Source: Cercis canadensis (Eukaryota; Streptophyta; Magnoliopsida; Fabales; Fabaceae). Taken from it: 64,000 bases of DNA. The notes beneath the pieces were generated by a model. It was not told where the DNA came from, made no database searches, and worked only from the letters and a program-made list of their open reading frames with translations. This document shows positions 47,201 through 57,944 of this stretch, piece after piece. The position numbers were made by a program, and so were the translations under genes. The stretch covers positions 258,122 through 322,121 of the forward strand of contig QAOA01002417.1 in the NCBI GenBank assembly GCA_003255065.1. The letters run 5' to 3'. The number at the start of each line of letters is the position of its first letter. The first letter of the stretch is position 1.

Positions 47201-49577
47201 GGCCTTGAAGTGTGCCAAAATGGAGGCCAGGGAGTTGGGATTTCAGGATCTTCTCTCTTTCCCAATGCTTTAAATTATTGAAACTACTTTACCAGAGATG
47301 TGGGTGATGCTGACGATCACCCATGTTCCCCCTTCTTATAAAATTTCCACCTTTCTTGGATTCTTATTCTTCCGTGAGCAACAAAAAGTAGAATAATATT
47401 CTAGGGTGGTACTATTTCTACGGAAAAAGTAATCAATTAACTTCCATGGTAACCTCCTTTCCACCTGAAATCCCTATACTGCTATTTCTATTTTTAAATT
47501 TACACTACACAAACCATTTTGAGTTTGATTGAACTGTCTTTTATTTTGAACCTCGGCATATTCAAGAGCTTTCCCAAAATGACCCCGACCTTGGCATGTA
47601 GAATAATATCTTGGCTATTTCGTAAAAACTAAAAGCTATTTCTGTTATTCACAATATTAGAAAATAGGGAGTGCAAGCACACACCTTGATTTCATTGCTC
47701 TGACTACGATAAACTCTGCGTCCAAACATGCATGCGGCAAGCCAGATCAAGCTCAAAAGTTTGCTTGGCATGGTGCGAGGCCTCACTCATTAATTGAATG
47801 GTGTGGAAGCAGGAGCCATTGGCGGTGCCCTGTTTAAAACTTGCTTCAAAGGAGGGAGGCTAGTACTGGGACGATTAAGCATTTTGAGCAGATTTCTCTG
47901 TATGGTCATACCACAAGTAAAGCTGAAGAAAGTAAGTTAAGAAGACTAGGGTTCAAATTGTGGTTGGTATTTTCATATAATTGGGTTAGTAGTAGGGTGA
48001 GCCCAGACTTATAGGAGCCTAGTGCTGTAGTGCACCACGATGGTGGTCTCACCTCTCTGGCTGTGGCTGTGGCTGCCATAATTGTTGTGGTCCCAACAAG
48101 CCATTCTACTGCTTAGATATGACTCAGGCTTTCACCATCAGCAACCTTTATATGATTTGCTAGCTGCAGAGTAGGAACCCAAAGTGAGTGAAAGAATGAA
48201 GAGAGTAAGTGTTGGGTGTTTGAGGTCATAAGCTGAGCACGGATTGCGTTAACCAACACCCACCCTTCACTCATTGGCACGAGTTTTCTCATGGGTGGCC
48301 ACCTTCATTGTTTCGATAATTCTGGATCTAGTTTTGGGTTTGGGCTCATGCTAAGGTTTGGTACGCTAATATAATGACTGAAAAAAGGAATTTTCTGTTT
48401 TCCCTTCTGAAGAACTCAAAATAGTATGTAAAAGAAAATTGCCGAAAGAATACGAAATTGGAAATTCATGGCAGGTTGATAATGATGAATATTGATGATT
48501 GCATATTTGCATGTGTTTTTTTATGGGATCAAAATTGAGAAGATGGAGGAATTTGGAAATCAGAAATATATGGGCCTCAATTAGATCTTTCGGATCCTTG
48601 TGAAGTACCGGCCATTCGGCGTTGTCAGGTCCAAACCGCTTTCATGAATACTGGGCTCTTTTTCAACCAGAAACCACCTAATTCCAATCAAATTTTGAGG
48701 AACTTGATTAGGACTCCTTTTTATAGAATCTATGCGATTGAAATAGTAATGCACGCCTGACGCCTCAGTCCAGAAATATAGATACCTTAGTTAGATTAGT
48801 CTCTGTTTCTTATACTTTTATTATCCTTTGTTTTAATAAAGCAAAACAAAGCAAATTTTCCACAAGCCAAGTTCGATCACATAATCAAAGTAAACTAAAG
48901 CTACCCTTCATAATAAGCCTTACAATTAGCTGGATTAAGAGTTATGTCACGTTCTTGTGTTTCTAATGCAACATTTCCTGAAAACTCCATGTTTAAGGTT
49001 TACATGCTACTTTTAAACATACACTCCTTTTTCTCTCTCCCGACAAGTAACCTTGTAAACTTGGTTGCCCAACCAACGTATTATAAAGAATTTTAGTTGA
49101 ACAAAGAACAGAAAATGAAATATAGTTAAGAAACTTTTCATGAACGTGCTGGATATTGACGGTGCATACGATATTATATACTAAAGCAAGAAAATTCTAC
49201 GAAGAAAAGATGCCAGGATAATCTCTGCTGAGCATCAACTAGTTCTACTTCTGAGATTGTGAAAATAAGTGTGTACATACACTCAACCCCTTGTCCCTCA
49301 ACAGACTTGGCCTCAAAACATGGAAGTCAAGAAGAGCTCAACTCAATGAAGGGAACAGTATATTTTCCATGCAACATTAACCCAAAATTTCCAGCATGCA
49401 TGGTCATCCTCTCGTATCTCTATCCTAATTTCACAATCAACTGCCATCCTTCAATTCTATGCGTTTTAACACCCTTGATGTTCCAGTAATAGCATGCAGC
49501 TTCTCATGTAAAGTATTCGCTCTTTCTTCAATAGTACCTGCAAATTTCAGTTAGTATAACAGAACAGCTCAAGTTCT
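44283..49577. other. Gene-free region downstream of SHI/SRS gene
   Basis: The first few hundred bases are the 3' UTR. The remaining 5 kb has no coding signal. The block 47150-48350 is less AT-rich than its surroundings and includes a short hairpin near 47300-47325 (GTGGGTGAT/ATCACCCAT). It could hold regulatory DNA, but nothing specific is supported. Confidence 0.45.
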
Positions 49578-52500
49578 TCATCGAGGACCGGATGAAGGGC
49601 GTGGTTTCCCCTTCACGGAATTCAAGTGCTGGGTAACAAATATAATTCCCATCACCACTATGAGGCAACCAACCAGTGTGCTGAAGAAGAGGGCTCCAGG
49701 TTGCCTGGTCTGGACAAAACCGTAAACTCCACTAGAGGTGACAACAATAAGGTCAGTGAGCCCATCATTTGAGAAGTCCTCACAGATCAGGGCATGTGTT
49801 GGTGGACCAGGGAGTTCAATTGTAGCTAGAAAACCACCTCCAGGAGATATCACCACAGCTTCTTGCTCTCCAGCTGCAAGGATCACTTCCTGATTATCAT
49901 GCACCCGCAAGGAGAGAGGCTTCAATGTGGGAACGGTGACTCCACTTTCCATCATTCCCGATGGGGAAGGAAGATTTGACCAAGTAACACCAGTTGACAG
50001 TTGCCATTGCCAAATAGCATCATGACCATGCAAGCCGGGAGAGTATGCAGTTACCTGCAAGGAACTGATTCTTCTAAGTCACCACATTCGGCATCAATAG
50101 GATCTTTATTTCATTCGAACCCATTGAAGCATCATTAATAACCATGTCTACAAAATTTTCTTCTTGGTAAGTAATTTCAGTGCGAACATGTCACCAAGCT
50201 CACAAGTCACAATAAAACATAATTTTGACTATTAAAATATTGTAATCAACAAAAATGAAGAATTTGTTTTGATTGGTGCTCAAATAAGCTTGACTGACGT
50301 TAAATAACCACAGGAAGGGAGTCAAACAATAGCATACCTCTCCTCGATTTGTCAGGAAGATAACATCACCATGGCTTCCCTTTCGATGCTTATGGCCATC
50401 GCTTCTTGGAATGAGTATAGGTGTGGCTACCTCTAAAGCAATATCTGAACCTCGACTGAAGCTTCTAGAAAATTCTCCATGTGGGAATAGGTTAAAATGG
50501 GTATAGTGACAAATGGATACATTAAAAAGTTGTTCCCGTATTGGCACACCAGATGTTGCAACAGCCCAACAAGGTCGTAGCACTTCCATTGACCCACTTA
50601 CTACAGTCTGCTCAGCACCATTTCCTCCAACAGCCTGAAAAGGTTGCATATAAGCCACAATATACTCCATTGGGGGGAGGGGGGATGAGACGCATTTCAA
50701 TAAGAATATGCAGTACTTGTTCTAAACATTGTTTCATCTTTCCTGGAAAATGACTCTCTCCGCAAAGACACAGAATTCCAATGGAAGGTAATTGAAAAGA
50801 GTAATAGAGCCACCAAAAATAGTAGGAAAACAGAATAGTTACAAAAATCCAAGTATATTAATTCCAATCACCCACTGATGTATGGCATGTATTACATGGA
50901 TAGTCGTTTTCAAGAAATTCCAGTGAATACAGGGGAAGAGCAAAGAGGGGAGGGGGGAGGGGGCGGAAGCAAACACGCACCTGCACATGATCTAGAACTC
51001 CATCACCATTAATGTCAGCATGCAGACCACCTTCTTGAAGGTGAAGCTGGGATAAAGCAAATTGAAAGATAAAAAATAACATGAGAGAAGTAAAATGAAA
51101 TTTAGCCAAAACAATGTGAATTAGACAGCTCAAATACCACAAACATAGGAGTAATACACAGATTTTATGAATAATAAAAGGAAGGTATTATATAAGCAGG
51201 AAGCAGCATAGGAGAAAAAATTTACAACTATGATACAATCTTCTACAGCCTTCTGATAAATTTATGTAGCTTAATTAAGATATGGACTGTATAACTGATG
51301 CAGGATGAGCTGTCCTCAAGAAAGCCCAAGTTTAGATTATTATTCGGTTTAATTATTAGCCTGAATGTGAACCCACTTGAAGAAGTACAAGGCCTAGTCC
51401 AAGCATTGGTACAGGACCAAGCTTTGTTGATCAAGCTGTTTGAGATTTTAGAATCTGGCCCAACTTTCATTGAAGAATTGGACATGCAAATGAAGCCCAA
51501 CTTTGGCACGTGCATAGGCATTGAAAATCTCTGGATGTCTAGTTTCAAATGAATCAAGAATCAGCCAATTTTGAAGTCTCTAGAAGAAGTTATGATATTT
51601 TATTTAGTTGCTGCCAGTCAAAGTCAGTATTAAATAAGTAGCTAAAAATAGACTCTTGAAACTTGTTCAGTTTGCCTAGAATAATGTAATGATTTTATTT
51701 ATGTTATTTCCTATGCCTGGAGGGTTGTTCCATGGCTAGTTTATATTCACATCCATGTAAACATTCAAAAACAGATTTTTCAGATTATCAAAGTAAAGAC
51801 CTGTGTGGTTGTTTCTTTCTAAGTTCTGTATCTCTTGGCGGATTCCTTGAGTGGTGAATTTGTTTTGAACTCTTATCTTTAAGGTGGTGAGTTCTTATCC
51901 TTAAAGTGGTGAGTTGTAACATTACCTTATTGTTTTATACCCTAAAACGGTATCAATAACAATAGTTAAGTTCAGTTGACTTGTGGGTTAATATTTACCT
52001 TGCATATTGTTCGACCAGATGCCAGATGAAGAGCTTCTATCCCTTCCTTCTGATGAGCCACCAAAACATTAGGAACCCACCAAACTTGAGTGTAGTTAGT
52101 TATGGTTGGAACATATGGTAGTTGCTGTATCCAAAGAACAAAACATTATGACATAATAATAAAAGTACCCCTGAACTAGTGTATCCCTTGTATTTCTCAT
52201 AATGCAATAGCATGGTACCCATTTTATTGTCAGAAAATTTAGCACAAACATGAAAAAGTACAATAAATACTAAAAAAAAGAAAAAAATAGATCTCATTAA
52301 AGTAGTGAAACAACTAATTAAGCATATTTAATACTTTGGGCATGTTATATTTAATTATTGTAGGCATCCAAAATTCTGTGAATTATCTATTTTTAGAAAA
52401 ATGGCTCAGATTTTCATCAAGGGATTACTTTGAATGTGCTGCATTTCATTAAGTACTTAATCTCTAAACATGAAATCATTATTTGTCAATAAAATTATTA

Positions 52501-55500
52501 TTTAATGGAATTTATTTCCGATTAAGTGACGGCTCCCTCTTTACAGAAGTATTGATGATCAATAATCTAAACAGTAGAACTTCATCTTATGGAATGACTA
52601 TGGTCCTTCAACCCACTTACCTTCTACCAATGTCACTCTTACATTCACCACAGGAGGGTGAAAGAGGAAGGAGGTGAATGCCAGTCAATTTAAATGATAA
52701 ACAAAAGACCTCCTTACAGGCCCAGTAACTGCAAACTGCAAATCCTAAATAGTTCTTAAGTACCAAGAAAGCTTCCGATGTTATCTATGTTCTTTCAAAT
52801 ACCTAACCACTAAGGAGGGAGGGGGGGAAGCTGCATATTTATCAAGATGCCAAAATGTTCCAAAGCATATCTTGGCTCCACTAAACTAAAATTATATAAT
52901 TGTACAGGAGAAAATAAAAGGTAATTACATCATTTTGTAAACTTCAGAATAAATAATGAGATAGGATATCCAGTGACCATCTGACAGGTGTTAAGAGAGT
53001 AATTGCCTGATTAAGCCGACGTATAGTTAGATAAGAAAGATGATTTGATATTCGGTTGCACCAAAAAGAAGGTTGACAAAGAAGATAGAGATGATGTAAA
53101 TTAATACCAACTCTAAATATGAATCGCATAAAATAGAATGGATGTATGATAGTTAACAAGAAAACTGGTAGCTGTATAACTAAATAAGCACAAAGAAAGC
53201 TTCCAACTTAAAACATGTTTGGAAAAATTAACTTGCCGCTTTAAAATATCTTATGAATGAATTTTTAGAGTTATAAGTTATCCAGTTGTAGCCATCTTAA
53301 CAACTAATTATCATTATGTTAGCAGCTGAATGAACTTCAATGATTATGCAAATCAGATAAAATCCACATGTTAAGCAATTGCATGGTGTTGTTTGTGAAA
53401 TTAACCTTCTTAGGCTTTGCTGAACCAGCATAATGTGCAGCTTTCCCAATCATGTTTGAAATTTTTTTTGTTGAATCCTTCCCTGGAGGATGGTTTTCCT
53501 CAGGCTTGTGAAAAGGGTAATTCATTGTCTTTCCAGGTGTTCTCTTCAATGCTTTCCTCTTGTGCCGTCTGAAGTGTGCCAACTTTAACAAAGTATCTTC
53601 TCTTCTATCCTGATAAAGACATTTATACAATGTAATTCTCTTGGAAATATATGATAAATTATATTACAGGTGGGTAATAAAGGTTGGCAAATATATCATA
53701 CCCAGTGATGAGGCATAACTCCCAGGATTGATTCTCTGAATTCCCTACATTCAAACTGGAATTTCATGTGTCATGGGAAGATACCCATAATCATAAATGA
53801 AGAGAAGGAACCCACTGAAGCAGCAATATAGCTTTCGCCATTTTGCAACAGCATTGATATATATAGAGTGGGAATCCACTTACAATGGGTGTAAGACTTG
53901 AACACTTACACCCTTAAATAATTTCTTATAGAAGATGAATTTTATCGATCCGACAGTTGAATCACGCCATATTGTGGTGTAATCACACATGTCAAACTTT
54001 ACATAAATCGGAAACTTTTAGGTACCTAATCTAAATTCATGACATTTGTTTATATTTTAAAATCTTCTTATCCATTAAAATAAGATAATCTAGTGGAGTA
54101 CCAATCAATTCTCAAATTTTATGAGCATGATCTACATCATGAGAACTTTCAATTCAATGGTTCGACCTATGAAATTCACCTTCTACATGAAGTTATTGAA
54201 GGGTGTAAGTGTGACAAGTCTTACACCCGGTGTAAGTGGATCCCCACTCATATATATATTATATATAAAGAACATATACAATAAACACTGCAATAATTTT
54301 TGTATTCATTTTAAGATTAAATCATTAAATTAAAAAGCTGCAGAGAATACCTCTCCAGGATTGCGAGTATTCAGAGCATGAACATCAAGCCTGTAGTTAT
54401 GCTGCGGAAGTAGCTGTGTTTCATCTGAAGAATGCGCTTCAATGTTCTAATAAACCAAAAGATAGTTCTAGTAATTAGAAAAACAATAACCAAAAAAGCA
54501 TCACTTCACCAAATACATGTCTAGTTAACATCAATAAAGCATTCAGTCAGACTTGTCCAGGATGTTGTTATCTATTTATATCACAATAGTAGTAGGTTGT
54601 TGATATGTAAAAACATAATCTTTATATAGGCTGCCTTTAGCCAAGAGAGAGAGAGAGAAAAGTTGTTTCTCATAATATTTTGAGGTTAATCACTCCATGA
54701 GGAATTTAGGATACAAACGATACTCTGCTCTGTTTGGAAGCTTATTTGGCAGTTCAATTATGTTAAAATTTTAATTATACAAGACCAATATCACCAAAGC
54801 AATAGGTAAATTGATAAGAAAACCTGATGACACGGAAGATTATAGACATTGAAGAATGGTAGACTCCATTTTTTCTTTTCTTCCATCATTTGTGTCAAAA
54901 GAATTCTTGGGCAGGGATTTTGGCATGGTTAAGCATAGGCAAAGTCAATGAAACATCTATTCTGGTGTCACAAATGGAGTGAGGAGGTAGGTTAATGTTG
55001 TTTGGGAGGTGGTTCAATCTGTTTGATGCGCTGTCCAGGGGCATATATAATTGTTCAGAGATTTCCAGTGGGTTCAAACTCTGGTTCATAACTCTGACAA
55101 TGGTATTTCAGAGATTGCTATCTCCAAGGGTGCAATTCTATTTACATCACAATTTGTGGCATTTATTATAAAATTTTCTTCTCTTTGGTGTTTGTCCTCA
55201 GAAAAATCTTACTTGAATGCCTAAAATGCTGTCACTTAGATAAACTTCTAAACATGAGACCAAGCAGGGAAGGAGGGACAGGGATACACAGAGAGAGAGA
55301 GTGAGAGTAAAGTTATGAATTAACAGCTAGGACTTGTATTCTTAAAGCAAAAAGCATTCAAAATGATAACACCTTATAATATAGCATGCAGACAGAAGAG
55401 CAAAAGACAAAGCACAATAGCTAAGTAAACAGACCTCGTTCTTTCTACTCCATCGTTCTACGCCAGATCGACCAGCAAACGCATAAAATGCAAAATGACG

Positions 55501-57944
55501 TAAATCCACAGTTCCAGAGTTTTCAGAAGCCTATACAGAATAAGAACAGAAAATGGTAAATGTTTTCCACCTAAACGTAGAAAGAGAAGTGACATCAACC
55601 AGATAAGTGATAGAAATAATTTATCCGTGAGATTCTATATCTCTAGTTACTTTTTTCTCTCTTAATGAACAACATCTCAAATAAATATTACTGGCTTGCA
55701 GTCTATATATTGCCTTATTTTTTCAGCTCTAAATGGAGGATCAATATTTAAAAGTTCAGCTCATTTAAAGGCTAATGAAGAAGTGCCATCCACTGTTTTC
55801 ACCACTACACTTCTCCAGTGAGGTAGCCCATTTTTCCCCGGCCTCTAATCACCATAAGAACAGATTGAGACCAGTGGAGGAAATTTTTACCATCTAACTT
55901 GTGGTTGGTGATGATAAGTGAAGAGCTCATAAGAGAGGAACTCTCACTCACCGAAGGGTTTGCCATGGAGGATACAACTTCAGAAGTTGTTTTTTCAGAA
56001 TTCTCCATGTTCATGGATCGGTGCTCTGATACCATGTAGAAATTCTGTATTGGCTTCCTTACCTAAATGGTGAAGGAGCTGTGAATTTATAGGNCCACTA
56101 CACTTATTGATATCATATTTTACATGATAGTAAAATAACAAAACTAGCACAATGTACCATCCACGATAAACATGTCCGTACCTCCTTTTCAGTAGCACTT
56201 CTTCTATGCTGCTCAGCAAATTTGGCTCCCATTTCCATTTCTTCAAAAGGATCCATTAAAATCTGATAGTGGCAGAACAAATTACTTAAGAAAGCAATGA
56301 AAAGGAGCTATAATGAAACCGTTAGATTCACACATTAACACAGCATTAACACCAACTTACCAAATATTAACAAATAAAAGAGGCTTAGGTTGAAAAATAA
56401 TATTTCTGAAATCTGAACACAAAAACTAGAAATGCAGAAATCCAATTTCATTAACATTCTAAGCATCAAAGTACAAACAGAAAATTCTGAAACCCAAAGC
56501 AGGAAACCATACTAGCATCACACTTCAGCAATCAAAATTTCTGAGAAACTTGCATGTTTGGCCTCAGAGAGTGTAAAGAAACAAATAAGAAGATAGCCAT
56601 GGTCATACGTATAAATGGTTTTTCACTTTCAGAAAGGATGAGAACATACAATCCAATTTAAATTGTAACAATTTTGCAATTAGCATATTTGGAAGGGCAA
56701 ACAAAGTTAACAAATGAAGTCTAATAAACCAGGGGAAAGGACAGTGACACATACATGTGGCTGCATTTCCATTCTCCCACCAACAATGATCAATCCTGTA
56801 TCTCCATGCTTAAGAGTATAATTGCTTATAGAGATAGCAACTTCCCTATGGTGAGCATTATGCGGAAAATCCTCCTGTCATAACCACTTAAAGAATTAGT
56901 AAACTCAAGACACCATAATTGGGTAATCTGTAGCAGATCAAGTGAAAATTCTGTTCTGAGAAAAGCTACAACTAAAACATCATATGAAGGACCAACCTGT
57001 AAGTTATTTTCCCACAACTTTTGGAGGTTGGAATCAAAACACATTACAGACCAACCCGATGTTACTACGACCAGAACCTGTTTCTGTGGTTGCCCAACTC
57101 TATAGCGATCAATATAGCCAGTAGCCATAGCAACAGGGCGTCGCCCAGACGAAATACGTATTTTGTCAGGCAACAAAGACACCTCAGCAAGTACCCGTGC
57201 CTCACTAAATCCTTCATCCACACGCCTACTATGGGGCTCCAAAACCTGAGACACCCCAACATAGTTCTATAAGCCAGTTGCTCGTACCACCAGTTATAAC
57301 AAAATTGTACAGCATAATGAGCAAGAGTAAACTACTAGAAAATGTTTCTCTCCGTGTATGAATATTTATGCTTATATGCATATAAACTCAATACATTGGA
57401 GGAACCCAACAATCCAAAAAAGAGAAGATGAAACTTTACAATTCTCTCAAGACTGTCACCAGTAAAAAAAGCCGTACTTGAGAAAGAGGGTATGAATATA
57501 CCTGAATTTTGGCATCATGAGTCGCCACTAGAACTTCCTTCTTTCCGTCCCCGTTTAGGTCAGCAACCACCGGCGGAGGGAGGCGCTCGCCTTCATATTT
57601 TATTGGGTATTCATCAGATAGATGCATCCAAGCATCTCTAAACGAAATACCACCCTCGTGCTGACAAGTCAAGAAGTGAATTACAATGAGCGATTAACAA
57701 AATGAGGAAATACTTTTTTAAAAAAAAAAATACATCATTTCAATCAAGTTGCATCTTTCTGAGAGAGGGCTTAGGGTTTAAAGGCGTTGATTCTATTGTG
57801 AGTGTATTATTAGCAGGATTTTGGTCATGAAATGTGAAAATAAAAAGGAGTAGAAGTGGAATAGAAAATTTAAGAAGATACCTGTAGAGAGAAGAAAATA
57901 GCGAAAGCAGAAAGCATAAGAATTGCCAAATCCCGCTTCCTCAT
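49578..57944 (-). CDS. NERD1: FG-GAP repeat membrane protein, NERD1-like
   Basis: Thirteen exons from the right: 57944-57882, 57660-57502, 57245-56997, 56874-56755, 56262-56182, 55530-55435, 54446-54351, 53755-53702, 53609-53406, 52124-51999, 51046-50981, 50634-50338, 50054-49578. All introns are GT-AG and the product is 695 aa. Residues 1-21 (MRKRDLAILMLSAFAIFFSL) are a signal peptide or anchor. FG-GAP/integrin-alpha-like calcium motifs are DLNGDGKKEV, DINGDGVLDH and DFSNDGLTDL. A Lys/Arg-rich, probably disordered region lies around residues 320-370. One membrane helix near the C-terminus (ALFFSTLVGCLIVVMGIIFV) leaves a short tail. Length and ends match the Arabidopsis protein At3g51050, which I know as NERD1, a Golgi protein tied to exocyst-dependent root growth; the name is from memory. 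All 12 introns lie between codons. Introns 5, 7 and 10 carry mobile-element fragments. Confidence 0.92.
50940..50970 (+). other. G-rich tract in NERD1-like intron 11
   Basis: On the plus strand GAGGGGAGGGGGGAGGGGGC has G runs of four to six, compatible with a G-quadruplex in the template DNA strand. In the transcript it is C-rich and lies about 10-40 nt after the 5' splice site of exon 11. A second G-run cluster (50671-50686) lies near the other end of the same intron. Confidence 0.5.
51241..51955 (+). mobile_element. LTR-retrotransposon relict in NERD1-like intron 10
   Basis: A short open frame (51298-51552) is followed by sequence with LTR character: a run of short repeats such as CTTATCTTTAAGGTGGTGAG and CTTATCCTTAAAGTGGTGAG (51872-51911), TTTTATACCC, and ACGGTATCAATAAC, which resembles a start of a primer-binding site. 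Orientation would be opposite to the host gene. Ends and family are not certain. Confidence 0.4.
53866..54249. mobile_element. MITE with about 50-bp terminal inverted repeats, intron 7 of NERD1-like gene
   Basis: The left end (GAGTGGGAATCCACTTACA, then GGGTGTAAGACTTG and ACACTTACACCCTT) is repeated inverted at the right end with few mismatches, giving arms of about 50 bp on a 384-bp unit. ATATATATA lies directly outside both ends (53857-53865 and 54250-54258). This fits a 9-bp target duplication of Mutator-like elements, although the sequence is low complexity. Confidence 0.75.
55800..56180 (-). mobile_element. Ty1/Copia retrotransposon fragment in intron 5 of NERD1-like gene
   Basis: On the minus strand, an LTR end (TTTCTACA) is followed by TGGTATCAGAGC, the initiator-Met-tRNA primer-binding site of plant Copia elements, at about 56023-56034. 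A gag start then runs 56035 to 55805, with the Copia N-terminal motif LDGKNFLHWSQSVLMVIRGR followed by a GYLTGE segment. Everything downstream of gag is missing, and an N (56094) lies in the LTR part. The LTR part extends to near the exon 5 donor. The fragment is in the same orientation as the host gene. Confidence 0.8.

Noticed and set aside
55805..56035. 76-aa open frame as a host gene
   Set aside because: It follows a Met-tRNA primer-binding site and matches a Copia gag start; it is retrotransposon sequence inside an intron.
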